DNA of 59,984 nt from a candidate division TM6 bacterium GW2011_GWE2_42_60 (GTDB lineage Bacteria > Babelota > Babeliae > Babelales > Babelaceae), in assembly GCA_000996275.1 (NCBI GenBank), contig LCEG01000002.1:1-59984 (forward strand), in the 5' to 3' direction. Each line of letters begins with the position of its first letter. Position 1 is the stretch's first letter. Positions 1 to 8,481 of the stretch are shown piece by piece. The notes below the pieces were generated by a model. The model searched no databases. It was not told the origin of the DNA and saw only the letters and a list, made by a program, of their open reading frames with translations. The position numbers were made by a program, and so were the translations under genes.

Positions 1-72
1 TTCTTTTTCGCTGGCATTAATGAGCGGGGCAAGCATGAGTGTGCCCAGGGTGAGTGATAATAATTTTTTCAT
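1..72 (-). CDS. Exported protein, N-terminal fragment (runs off the window)
   Basis: Only the first 24 codons are inside the window, read from an ATG at 72 toward base 1. They encode a typical signal peptide: MKK, then a hydrophobic core rich in Leu, and a probable cleavage region around APLINAS. An AGGAG ribosome binding site lies about 8 bases upstream of the ATG. The mature protein is not visible, so no function can be given. The downstream neighbour region (73-240) has no gene. Confidence 0.7.
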   Translation of the reverse strand, partial: MKKLLSLTLGTLMLAPLINASEKE

Positions 73-217
73 AAAATTGACTCCTGATTTACTAGTTTTT
101 TTTAATTATAATAATTACTTAGATAAGTTCTATTGTATCATAATATTTATATTTGGCAAGAAAATAATGTAGATTCAGGACACCCCTCTTCTTTTTGTCT
201 CTTTTTTTCAGCAGAGG

Positions 218-240
218 GTGAATGGAGGTGAAATGGAGGT
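218..240. repeat. ATGGAGG-type short repeat, intergenic copy
   Basis: Two AATGGAGGT-like units follow each other just beyond the stop codon of the HEPN gene. The same 9-base motif recurs at 8812, 30424, 30867 and 50481. A weak inverted repeat (CACCCCTCT at 181-189 with AGAGGGTG at 213-220) lies next to it and could be the transcription end of the minus-strand HEPN gene. Confidence 0.45.
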
Positions 241-654
241 TTAAAGGGTAAGACGCGAGAGAATAGTTTCAATCAATGTTGCGTAGAGTTGTGTTTGATT
301 TGCTAACTCTTCTGCAAAAGTCTCATCGTAAGTGTGTGATGTCTGATTCCGGTCTTCGATCATTTTCAGACAATCTTCAAGCTCTTGTATTGAGAGAAGT
401 GCCTCAAGATGGGCTGCACGGAAGGTTGTTCTTGGATTGCCGATTTGCGAAACGTCGAGCGCACGCTTTTGATCGAGATACGCCCGCAGAAATTTCCAGA
501 ATACTTCATAGGTGAATTCGAAGCGTTGAACAACTGAGTCTCTAAAGAAAGATCGATCAGATTCTTGGGTGCAGTTTTTGAGGCGGTCAATGCTTTCTTT
601 GAAGCGTGCAAGTGATTTTTTTGTAGAAAAAAAGCGTTCATTCAAGATTTCCAT
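241..654 (-). CDS. HEPN-domain protein, HepT-like toxin or nucleotidyltransferase partner
   Basis: A 137-residue all-helical protein of the HI0074/HepT type. It has the RX4HXY motif of HEPN ribonucleases: Arg102, His107 and Tyr109 in RNQTSHTY. In characterised MntA/HepT pairs the HEPN protein is an RNase toxin that its partner neutralises by adding AMP to the tyrosine of this motif. The start ATG at 654 has a GAGGG site upstream and overlaps the end of the nucleotidyltransferase gene by 13 bases, so the two are translationally coupled, antitoxin gene first. They lie at the tail of a long minus-strand gene run after dnaE. Older annotation would call it a nucleotidyltransferase substrate-binding protein. 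Toxicity is inferred from the motif and gene pairing only. Confidence 0.8.
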   Translation of the reverse strand: MEILNERFFSTKKSLARFKESIDRLKNCTQESDRSFFRDSVVQRFEFTYEVFWKFLRAYLDQKRALDVSQIGNPRTTFRAAHLEALLSIQELEDCLKMIEDRNQTSHTYDETFAEELANQTQLYATLIETILSRLTL

Positions 655-938
655 AAAATACCCTCTTTTTTGATCCGATCAATCCAGCTTTCGGGGAGTG
701 TTTGAAGATCGACAATGTCTATTTTCATAGGGAAGTTACTTCCTTCAAACATGCCATGCGCTTCTCCTATGCGTAGCCGATCAATTTTTTTACTCTCATC
801 GATAGCAAGGTCGAAGTCAGATAATGGACGGGCTTTCCCCCATGCACGTGAGCCAAATAGGTATATTTTTGCGTGTGGAAAGAGAACGGTCAGAACTCCA
901 ATTAACTTTCTTTTTATTTCTGGATCGGCTTGTTCCAT
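642..938 (-). CDS. MNT-type nucleotidyltransferase, MntA-like antitoxin
   Basis: A 98-residue minimal nucleotidyltransferase. The active-site signature is complete: Gly29-Ser30, then Asp41 and Asp43 (GS...DFD), and a third acidic residue at Asp74 in KIDIVD. It is preceded by a GAGGGAG ribosome binding site and overlaps the HEPN gene that follows. Known MntA proteins transfer AMP to the HEPN toxin. The usual length of this family is about 95-140 residues, so this copy looks intact. A promoter of its own was not identified, and it may be read through from dnaE, which ends 85 bases upstream. Confidence 0.8.
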   Translation of the reverse strand: MEQADPEIKRKLIGVLTVLFPHAKIYLFGSRAWGKARPLSDFDLAIDESKKIDRLRIGEAHGMFEGSNFPMKIDIVDLQTLPESWIDRIKKEGILWKS

Positions 939-1022
939 CCGAATACTCCCTCTTTTTGAATGATTTTTGCGCTCATTATATGAAAAATATATCAGTATCC
1001 GTACTGCTCGTACAGCCTGCTT

Positions 1023-4000
1023 TTATGCAAGCGTAATGGAAATTTGCACTTGTTGCTCATGCAAGAGTGTCAGTGTATCAAGATCACACGAATACCGCCC
1101 TTTAACCGCCAGCGCGAGCTGTTTACCCTGTTCAGAAAAAACAAATTCAAATCGCGCTTTGCCGGGAACAAAATGCTGTTTTGCCTGCTGTAAAATTGTG
1201 GCCTCAAACCCAGCGGGAAGTGCAAGTGAGACCTTGTCAATCAGCGACCAGTCGGAAAAAATAGTATCGAGTGGAATAAGGTCATTTGCCTTGATTTTGC
1301 ACATGCTGCCCGTCTCGTCAATAGTTCCCAATACCAAAAAAGCGTTATGTTGCTCAAGGAGTGTGGAAATCTTTGCAAAAAGCTTGGGAAAAAGAATGAT
1401 CTCAGCGCGTTCTTGGTAGTCTTCGAGCGTCAAAAACGCCATCCGATCACCTTTTTTAGTGTTGATTACTTTATATTCTTTTTTAAAGCCTCCACAGAGC
1501 ACAAAGCCTTTCTGTTCTCGAGCTTTTGCAAACGAAAGGGCATTGAGCCAGGTCAAATGACGCTTGTAAGCATCCAAGGGGCGCGCACTTAAATAAATCC
1601 CCAAAACCTCTTTTTCTTTTTCAAGCTTTTCACTCGTAGGCCAGTCATCACAAGGGGTAAATGCATACAATTCACCCGCCTCTTTTGTTGGGGAGAGTGC
1701 TGCGAAAAGACCCATTTGCCCAGTTAAAAGCGCTTCTTTTTTCTCAAGCGCTCGGTCAATAATAGTCCCCAACTCAGCTGTTTTTTGCGCGCGATTTCCA
1801 GGAAGGCTATCAAAAGCACCGGCTGCAATCAGACTCTCTATAAACCGCTTATTGCACGTACGGAGATCTACACGGCAGCAAAAGTTGAGAAGGTCTTTAA
1901 AAGGCCCCTTATTTGCTCGCTCCTCAAGACAACTCTGCAGCCCTGATTCTCCGGCATTTTTAATACCAATGAGTCCAAAGCGAATCTCACCCTTCTTTGC
2001 ATCAAAATCATGCTCTGACGCATTAACATCAGGGGGTAGGACTGGAATGCCCATTTCACGTGCGTCTTGAATATAAGAGGCCATTTTTTCGGGATCTTGG
2101 CTTTCGAGCGAGATGAGTCCTGCCATAAATTCAGTAGGGTAATGTGCCTTGAGGTAAGCGGTTTGGTAGGCGATCATGCCATAGGCTGCCGAATGTGATT
2201 TGTTAAAGCCATAGCCGGCAAAATAGGCCATCAGGTCAAACAGGTCACCGGCTTTTTGTTCGTTAAAGTTTGCTTTGACGGCCCGTTCAACAAAAATAGA
2301 ACGCTGTTGGGCCATGACATCTGCTTTCTTTTTCCCCATTGCACGTCTGAGAATATCAGCTTCACCGAGTGAATACTGTCCAATGGCAGAGGCGATGCGC
2401 ATTACCTGCTCTTGGTAAACGATAACGCCATATGTCTCTTTTAAAATAGGTTCTAGCTCGGGGAAAAGGTATTTAATTTCCTGCCTACCGTGACGACGTT
2501 CGATAAAGTCATCGACCATGCCAGAGCCGAGTGGTCCGGGGCGATAGAGGGCGTTGACCGCGATAATATCTTCAAAATAGCTTGGTTTAAGGCGCCTCAA
2601 TACATCGCGAATGCCGCTCGATTCAAATTGGAAAACGCCCGTTGTTTCTCCTCGCGCAAGCAGGTCAAAGGTTGGCTGGTCGTCGGGGGGAAGATAGTTT
2701 GGGTCGATGGCGATACCATGATTTTTTTTGATCGTTGTAATAACGCGTTTAATAAGCGTTAAATTTTTGAGTCCCAAGAAGTCCATTTTGAGAAAACCGA
2801 GACTTTCAATTTCAGTCATTGCGTACTGGGTGACGAGATCGGTTGTTTTTGGTGGAATGTAAATGGGGAGCATGTCTGAGATCGGTTCAGGCGTAATGAC
2901 AATGCCCGCTGCATGTTTTGATGCGTGGCGTGTCAATCCTTCGAGCTTGAATGCAACCTCAAGTAGTTGCCCAATCATGGGATTTGAGTCTCTGAGAAGT
3001 GCCAATCGAGGTTCTTGTACGATCGCTTCTTTAAGGGTAATTTTCAGTTGATCGGGGATGAGATCGGTAATGGCATTGGTGTCATCAAACGGGATGCCAA
3101 GAGCGCGGCCCACGTCTTTAATAACTCCCTTTGCCATCATGGTGCCGAATGTGATGATTTGGCACACCTTGTCATGCCCATAGCGTTCTCGCACATAATC
3201 GATAACGCGCTCACGTCCTTCGATACAAAAGTCGATATCGATATCGGGCATAGTGACGCGTTCAGGATTGAGAAATCGCTCAAAAAGAAGATTATATTTG
3301 AGAGGGTCAATATCGGTAATTTTCATTGCCCATGCAACGAGAGATCCTGCCGCAGAGCCTCGTCCAGGACCGACGGGAATATCGTTATCTTTTGCCCATT
3401 GAATAAAGTCGCTGACAACTAAAAAATAGGTAATAAAACCCATTTTGGTAATAAGTGCTAACTCTATTTCAAGCCGATCCCAATAGCGCTTTGGATCGTC
3501 GGTTGAAATACGCTTTTTATCAAAGAGCTCTTGGAGCCCTTCGGTGCAGATACGGGCGAAAAAAACTTCCTCGCTCTCTTGTGTTGGAATGGCGAACGAT
3601 GGGAAAAAATGCTTTCCAAAGTCAAAAGAAAAATCACAGCGGTCGGCAATTTCGCCGCTTCTCCAGACAACGTCTTCGCGCCCTGGGAATGCATCAAGCA
3701 TCTCTTGAGGTGTGTAGAGATGGACGAGACATTCTGCACCAAACGAATAACGATCATCGTCGCTCATTTTTGCTTTTGTCTGGATGGCGAGCATGACTTC
3801 ATGAGCATATTTGTCTTCTGCTTTGTAATAGTGGCTGTCCGCAGAAGCAAAAACAGGGATGCTCAGCTCTTTGCCGAGATCAAATATTTTTTGATTAACG
3901 ATTTTTTGTTCCTGCTGTCCTGCAGGTTGTACTTCGAGATAAAAGTTTTCAGCCCCAAAAATAGTCTGATATTTTTCGATTAATGTACGTGCTTCGAGCT

Positions 4001-4448
4001 CTTTGTTGTGGAGAAGAAGCTGCGGGATTTGGCCACCAAGGCAGGCCGAAGAAGCGATTAGCCCTTCAGAAAATTCTGCAAGCATTTTGTAGTCGACGCG
4101 TGGCTTAAAATAAAAGCCCTTCGTGTACGAAGCATGAATAAGCTTACAGAGATTGCGGTACCCTGTTTTGTTTTTTACGAGTAGGAGGAGGTGGAAATAC
4201 CGTTCACTATTATCTCGAACTGCTGTATCGGGCGTAACGTATGCTTCCATGCCAAGAATAGGCTTGACGTTCGCTTTTTTACAGGCCTGAAAAAAAGCGA
4301 CAGCGCCAAATATATTGCCATGATCAGAGATGCCCACAGAAGAGAGTCGGTGCTCTTTTGTAAATTCGAGGAGGTTTTCGATGGTAAGGGCGCCATCAAG
4401 GAGCGAGTACTCAGTATGAAGGTGTAGAGGAACAAACTGTTGTGCCAT
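1023..4448 (-). CDS. dnaE: DNA polymerase III alpha subunit
   Basis: A 1141-residue replicative polymerase. The N-terminal PHP domain is clear (LHLHTEYSLLDG, residues 8-19). The catalytic palm includes PDIDIDF at about residue 400, and a helix-hairpin-helix and OB-fold region follow. It catalyses chain elongation in the DNA polymerase III holoenzyme. Length and domain order fit the DnaE1 class rather than PolC, because no inserted exonuclease domain is seen. The ATG at 4448 follows the yicC stop by only 23 bases, so it is probably part of the rodA-ruvB-yebC-yicC run. The ribosome binding site (AGAGG) lies unusually far from the start. Confidence 0.97.
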   Translation of the reverse strand: MAQQFVPLHLHTEYSLLDGALTIENLLEFTKEHRLSSVGISDHGNIFGAVAFFQACKKANVKPILGMEAYVTPDTAVRDNSERYFHLLLLVKNKTGYRNLCKLIHASYTKGFYFKPRVDYKMLAEFSEGLIASSACLGGQIPQLLLHNKELEARTLIEKYQTIFGAENFYLEVQPAGQQEQKIVNQKIFDLGKELSIPVFASADSHYYKAEDKYAHEVMLAIQTKAKMSDDDRYSFGAECLVHLYTPQEMLDAFPGREDVVWRSGEIADRCDFSFDFGKHFFPSFAIPTQESEEVFFARICTEGLQELFDKKRISTDDPKRYWDRLEIELALITKMGFITYFLVVSDFIQWAKDNDIPVGPGRGSAAGSLVAWAMKITDIDPLKYNLLFERFLNPERVTMPDIDIDFCIEGRERVIDYVRERYGHDKVCQIITFGTMMAKGVIKDVGRALGIPFDDTNAITDLIPDQLKITLKEAIVQEPRLALLRDSNPMIGQLLEVAFKLEGLTRHASKHAAGIVITPEPISDMLPIYIPPKTTDLVTQYAMTEIESLGFLKMDFLGLKNLTLIKRVITTIKKNHGIAIDPNYLPPDDQPTFDLLARGETTGVFQFESSGIRDVLRRLKPSYFEDIIAVNALYRPGPLGSGMVDDFIERRHGRQEIKYLFPELEPILKETYGVIVYQEQVMRIASAIGQYSLGEADILRRAMGKKKADVMAQQRSIFVERAVKANFNEQKAGDLFDLMAYFAGYGFNKSHSAAYGMIAYQTAYLKAHYPTEFMAGLISLESQDPEKMASYIQDAREMGIPVLPPDVNASEHDFDAKKGEIRFGLIGIKNAGESGLQSCLEERANKGPFKDLLNFCCRVDLRTCNKRFIESLIAAGAFDSLPGNRAQKTAELGTIIDRALEKKEALLTGQMGLFAALSPTKEAGELYAFTPCDDWPTSEKLEKEKEVLGIYLSARPLDAYKRHLTWLNALSFAKAREQKGFVLCGGFKKEYKVINTKKGDRMAFLTLEDYQERAEIILFPKLFAKISTLLEQHNAFLVLGTIDETGSMCKIKANDLIPLDTIFSDWSLIDKVSLALPAGFEATILQQAKQHFVPGKARFEFVFSEQGKQLALAVKGRYSCDLDTLTLLHEQQVQISITLA

Positions 4449-4471
4449 GGTGTATTTTGATCGACCTCTTT

Positions 4472-5377
4472 CTAGACAATGTTTTGCACTTGTTCGCGCA
4501 GTTTTTCAAGCTCAACTTTAATAGTAATGGCACGTGCGCTTAGTTCTGAATCTGCACATTTTGCGCCAATAGTATTGATCTCTCTGAACATTTCTTGAAG
4601 GATAAAGTCGAGTCGCTTTCCTTTCTCAAGACGATCATCTTGGAGACAGGCGGAAGTACTTTTTATGTGAGAATCGAGACGAACGATTTCTTCGTTGATG
4701 TCGAGTCGTTCAAGTTGATTATAGATCATCTGAATGTGATGATCTTTGTTTTCTGCTGAAGTATGAGCTAAAAGCTCATTGAGATTGGCAATTAATTTTG
4801 CTTTTTTGATCTCTAAAACACTTTTTGTTCGTATTTTAATTTCTTCTAAAGCGGCTGCAATGTTGGTGAGGCGTGAGGTGAGATCATTTTCCAACTCTTT
4901 GCCTTCTTGGATGCGTGCTTCGATGAGTGTTTGTGAGAGTTTGTCGATCTGTATAAAAAGGAGGTCAACAACCTCTTGAGCAATCTGCCCTTCTGCAAAT
5001 TCAATAGCGTTAGGGAGGGTGAGGAGGGTGGTGAGGCTGACATCCTGATTGAGTGAGTACTTTCTTCCAAAGCGCTCTTCAATAGAACGGGCAGCCTCAA
5101 GATATCCCTCAATAATTGAGTAGGATGGTGCTGGTTTGCTGCTTACCGTGAGTGGCGCCCCCAGGTAAAAAAGACAATGAACGGTGCCACGAATCAGGTG
5201 GTCTTTCAGTCTTTTTATAAGGGGTGCTTCAAGGTGTGTCAATGCATGAGGGAGTCGGCAGGTCGCTTCAAAAAAACGACCATTTAGTGATTTAAGGTGT
5301 ACGGTTACTGACACCATTTGCCCATCTATGGGTAATTCAAAGGTATGTGTAGCGAATCCCGTCATGCTTTGGAGCAT
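4472..5377 (-). CDS. yicC: YicC family endoribonuclease
   Basis: A 301-residue protein starting LQSMTGFA, the usual YicC N-terminus. It ends with the family's conserved C-terminal block (FILQEMFREINTIGAK, then ELEKLREQVQNI). E. coli YicC is an endoribonuclease linked to small-RNA decay and stationary-phase survival. Length matches the family (about 290 residues). A good AAGGAAG site precedes the ATG. It begins 14 bases after the yebC stop, so the two are almost certainly one transcript. Confidence 0.93.
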   Translation of the reverse strand: MLQSMTGFATHTFELPIDGQMVSVTVHLKSLNGRFFEATCRLPHALTHLEAPLIKRLKDHLIRGTVHCLFYLGAPLTVSSKPAPSYSIIEGYLEAARSIEERFGRKYSLNQDVSLTTLLTLPNAIEFAEGQIAQEVVDLLFIQIDKLSQTLIEARIQEGKELENDLTSRLTNIAAALEEIKIRTKSVLEIKKAKLIANLNELLAHTSAENKDHHIQMIYNQLERLDINEEIVRLDSHIKSTSACLQDDRLEKGKRLDFILQEMFREINTIGAKCADSELSARAITIKVELEKLREQVQNIV

Positions 5378-5391
5378 TGCCAGCTTCCTTT

Positions 5392-6108
5392 CTATCCAAG
5401 GTTAGTATAAACGTTTTGAACATCATCAAGATCTTCAAGCGCTTCAAGAAAAGTAAACGCCTGTTCTTCTTGCGCGGGTGTGACGGTGATGTGGCTTTTT
5501 GCAACGAGCTCAAGATCGGCTTCTTGAATAACAAAATCACGCGCTTTAAGTACGGCTTTTACTTTTTCAAGTTCAGAAGGTTCGCAGGTGATGGTCCATT
5601 TGTCATCCTCAAAAGAGATATCTTTGATATCGAAATCAATGAGGGCTTCGAGAATATCGTCTTCTTTCATGGTTGCGCTTGTTCCATGAACAACACCGCA
5701 TCGGTCAAACATCCAGCTGACGGCACCATTTTCTGCAAGAGACCCACCTTTGCGGGTAAAGGTCGAACGTATTTCAGAGACAGCACGATTTTTGTTGTCG
5801 GTGAGTACTTCAGCAATAATGGCAATACCGCCTGGCCCATATCCTTCGTAGGAATAGCTTTCGTAATGCACACCAGGTAACTCACCAGTGCCTTTTTTAA
5901 TGGCACGGATGACATTGTCGCCGGGCATATTTTCTGACTTAGCTTTATCAAGCAATGAGCGGAGGGTTGGGTTGTGTGCAGGATCACCCCCCCCATTGCG
6001 GGCTGAGACGGTGATTTCTTTAATAATTTTTGTAAAAACACGTGAGCGCTGAGCATCAGCCGCAGCTTTTTTATGCTTTATTGTTTTCCACTTCGAATGT
6101 CCTGACAT
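5392..6108 (-). CDS. yebC: YebC/PmpR family DNA-binding or translation-associated protein
   Basis: A 238-residue protein with the standard YebC opening MSGHSKWKTIKHKKAA and the three-domain TACO1 layout. Family members have been described as transcription regulators, and TACO1/YebC proteins as factors that help ribosomes through proline-rich stretches. The sequence alone does not decide between these. The start has an AAGGAG site. A good promoter with an inverted repeat around it lies just upstream (6150-6201). Confidence 0.95.
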   Translation of the reverse strand: MSGHSKWKTIKHKKAAADAQRSRVFTKIIKEITVSARNGGGDPAHNPTLRSLLDKAKSENMPGDNVIRAIKKGTGELPGVHYESYSYEGYGPGGIAIIAEVLTDNKNRAVSEIRSTFTRKGGSLAENGAVSWMFDRCGVVHGTSATMKEDDILEALIDFDIKDISFEDDKWTITCEPSELEKVKAVLKARDFVIQEADLELVAKSHITVTPAQEEQAFTFLEALEDLDDVQNVYTNLG

Positions 6109-6149
6109 GGCGCTCCTTGCCTAGCGAAGAATGAGAAAAAATTCTTATC

Positions 6150-6201
6150 TAGACCAAATCATACCTCATCTTATCAGCCTTGTCGATGATCAGTTTGGTC
6201 T
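6150..6201 (-). promoter_or_regulatory. Promoter for yebC-yicC-dnaE inside a 9-base inverted repeat
   Basis: On the minus strand TCGACA (6181-6186) and TATGAT (6158-6163) are separated by 17 bases, five of six matches each to the sigma-70 boxes. The whole promoter is framed by a perfect inverted repeat, TAGACCAAA at 6150-6158 and TTTGGTCTA at 6193-6201. The arrangement suggests an operator, or alternatively a hairpin at the end of the ruvB message. The start codon of yebC is about 50 bases downstream. Confidence 0.55.
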
Positions 6202-6218
6202 AAAAAGAAGCTTTTGTT

Positions 6219-7238
6219 TTATGAAAATAGTGTCTCTTGGCCGGTGCTTTTTTTGAGAAATTTGGGGAGCATTGACCGTGGAATTTGTCGTCCTCGAGAG
6301 GTTTTTTCGATATAGCCTTTTCTCATAAGGAATGGCTCGTGTACATCTTCTATGGTATCGGCATCTTCTCCAATCATGGCGGCTAATGTTTCGAGTCCAA
6401 CGGGGCCGCCGTTGAAATGGAGTGCGATTGTTTCGATGATGCGAAGATCGATTGCAGAAAGGCCTTCTTCATCAATGCCGAGAAAAGTCAGTGCTTCTTT
6501 AATTAATTCAATCGTTGCATGGTTATTATTGTGTACCTGTGCAAAGTCGCGTACACGACGGAAAAGTTTTTTTGCAGTTCGGGGAGTCCCTCGTGCGCAT
6601 TTTGCAATTTGAAGTGCACCGGCAGGTTCGAGATTAACGCCCAAAAAACGCGCATTCTGTTCTATAATCTCGGCAAGTTCGTCTTCGTTATAAAAATCGA
6701 GTCTTTCAGTGATTCCAAAGCGGCTTCTGAGGGGCGCTGAGATCATACCTGCTTTGGTTGTTGCTCCAACAAGCGTAAAGGGGCTGAGGGGAATATTGAC
6801 TGATTTGGCTCCGGCGCCTTGGCCAAGAACGACATCAATACGAAAATGTTCCATGGCGCTATAAAGCATTTCTTCGACGGTTGCAGGAATACGGTGTATC
6901 TCGTCGATAAAAAAAATGTCATGAGAATCAAGACTTGAGAGAATAGCGACAAGGTCTCCAGCTCGTTCAAGCGTTGGACCGCTACACATCTTCATGCCGA
7001 CGTTCATGACGTGAGCCATGATTTGGGCGAGGGTGGTTTTCCCGAGTCCGGGTGGACCAAAGAGTAAGAGGTGGTCGAGGGCCTCTCCACGCATGCGTGC
7101 GGCATCAGTATATAATTTCAACTTAGTTTTAAGTTCTTTTTGGCCGCAATATTCGTCAAATGTTTTGGGATGAAAGTCAGCATCGTAGTTCTCTGCGGTA
7201 TCAATAAGGGTGAGTGTTTTTAAGAGATCAGTTTCCAC
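6219..7238 (-). CDS. ruvB: Holliday junction branch-migration helicase RuvB
   Basis: A 339-residue AAA+ ATPase. Walker A is GPPGLGKT (residues 61-68) and Walker B ends DEIH (112-115). A C-terminal winged-helix domain (DLRIIETIALHFNGGPVGLETLA) completes the family architecture. RuvB forms the hexameric motor that drives branch migration with RuvA. The start is GTG at 7238 with an AAGGGT site. It follows rodA by 23 bases. RuvA and RuvC are not in this window. Confidence 0.97.
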   Translation of the reverse strand: METDLLKTLTLIDTAENYDADFHPKTFDEYCGQKELKTKLKLYTDAARMRGEALDHLLLFGPPGLGKTTLAQIMAHVMNVGMKMCSGPTLERAGDLVAILSSLDSHDIFFIDEIHRIPATVEEMLYSAMEHFRIDVVLGQGAGAKSVNIPLSPFTLVGATTKAGMISAPLRSRFGITERLDFYNEDELAEIIEQNARFLGVNLEPAGALQIAKCARGTPRTAKKLFRRVRDFAQVHNNNHATIELIKEALTFLGIDEEGLSAIDLRIIETIALHFNGGPVGLETLAAMIGEDADTIEDVHEPFLMRKGYIEKTSRGRQIPRSMLPKFLKKSTGQETLFS

Positions 7239-7261
7239 GGGAGACCCTTTTTTAACAGTTT

Positions 7262-8377
7262 TTAGGAGACGAGTGCGGCGCGGGTGACGATATTGTTATA
7301 CCATCCCATTCCTGCAAAGCCAATCCAGAGGTGGGTAATGCCATAGGTAATAAAGGGTAAAGGGATTCCAACGGTTGGAAGAAGCCCGATGACCATGCTG
7401 ATGTTAACAACCATAGCGATCATGAGAGGGGTGATGAGACCGACGGCCATGAGTTGAGAAGTGGCGCTGGGAAGCTGTTTAATCCTATGCAGTGCGCGTA
7501 GAAAGAGGAGACAGAAGAGTAGTATGACGGTCAAAGCACCGACAAATCCGGTCTCTTCGCAAATTACCGAAAAAATAAAATCGGTACGATTTTCGGGCAG
7601 AAAGCTGAGTTGGTTTTGCGTGCCTTTGAGATAGCCTTTACCAAAAATGCCTCCTGAGCCGATTGCAATTTGTGATTGTTCGATTTGGTAGCGTTCATGC
7701 TTGCTTGCGCCACCACCAAAATAGACGAGAATGCGTTGTTTTTGAAATGGTTTTAGATGGCTCCAGCCAAGAGGGGCGCAGATACCCCCGACGATGAATG
7801 CGGCAAGAAAAATGCTGGTGCGTAAATTGGCGAGCCAGAGGAGGAGTGCTCCAGAGAGAAAAATAATAACAGCAGTTCCGAGATCGGGTTGTTTGAGGAC
7901 TAAGAGGCAGCTTAAGATAAGTGCTCCAATGACGGGCAAGAATCGTGGCGCTGTTGAACCGGTTTGTGTATCGGGCATGAGAGAAGTTACAAAAAATGCC
8001 GGGAAGAAAAGTTTAGCGAGTTCTGATGGTTGAAATTTAATGATTCCGAGATTAATCCACCGTTGGGCGCCCATACCAACACTCCCCTTGATGAGCGTGA
8101 AGATAAGAAGTACAAAAGTGATGTAGTAGCAGATGGTGCCCCATCGCTGCAACGCTTTATTGTTCATAAAAAAAACTAAGAGATAGATTCCAATTCCCGT
8201 TATGACGCCAAATAACTGTTTTAAAAAATAGGTTGATGCCCAGAGGTTGGGGCGGTATGTTGCGCTGTAAACGGAGAAGAGTCCGATAATTGAGAGTGCA
8301 AGAATCAGAACGAAATTAAGCCAGTCTCCGTAGAGGAGCATGCGGCGATCGAAACTGAAGATAAGGCCTTTTCTCAT
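7262..8377 (-). CDS. rodA: Rod-shape SEDS peptidoglycan polymerase RodA
   Basis: A 371-residue polytopic membrane protein of the SEDS family (RodA/FtsW/SpoVE) with about ten transmembrane segments. Conserved family stretches are visible: FQPSELAK, KQPDLGTA and LPENRTDFIFSV. These proteins polymerise glycan strands from lipid II, and RodA works with a class B PBP in cell elongation. I call this one RodA because the second SEDS gene in the window (52642-53766) sits beside murD and is the better FtsW candidate. It heads the minus-strand cluster and diverges from the ABC-F gene. Confidence 0.88.
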   Translation of the reverse strand: MRKGLIFSFDRRMLLYGDWLNFVLILALSIIGLFSVYSATYRPNLWASTYFLKQLFGVITGIGIYLLVFFMNNKALQRWGTICYYITFVLLIFTLIKGSVGMGAQRWINLGIIKFQPSELAKLFFPAFFVTSLMPDTQTGSTAPRFLPVIGALILSCLLVLKQPDLGTAVIIFLSGALLLWLANLRTSIFLAAFIVGGICAPLGWSHLKPFQKQRILVYFGGGASKHERYQIEQSQIAIGSGGIFGKGYLKGTQNQLSFLPENRTDFIFSVICEETGFVGALTVILLFCLLFLRALHRIKQLPSATSQLMAVGLITPLMIAMVVNISMVIGLLPTVGIPLPFITYGITHLWIGFAGMGWYNNIVTRAALVS

Positions 8378-8481
8378 ATTTTTAACACTAGTAACTTTCG
8401 GGAGATTGTTTTTTCTGTCATTCTAATAGGTGTGGCAAAATTTGAAAAGAAGAAGATATATTTTAACGATATGAGGGAAGT

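Noticed and set aside
967-1419. A 150-codon open frame antisense to the dnaE end
   Set aside because: It is the shadow of the dnaE C-terminal region; dnaE is unmistakable in the other strand.
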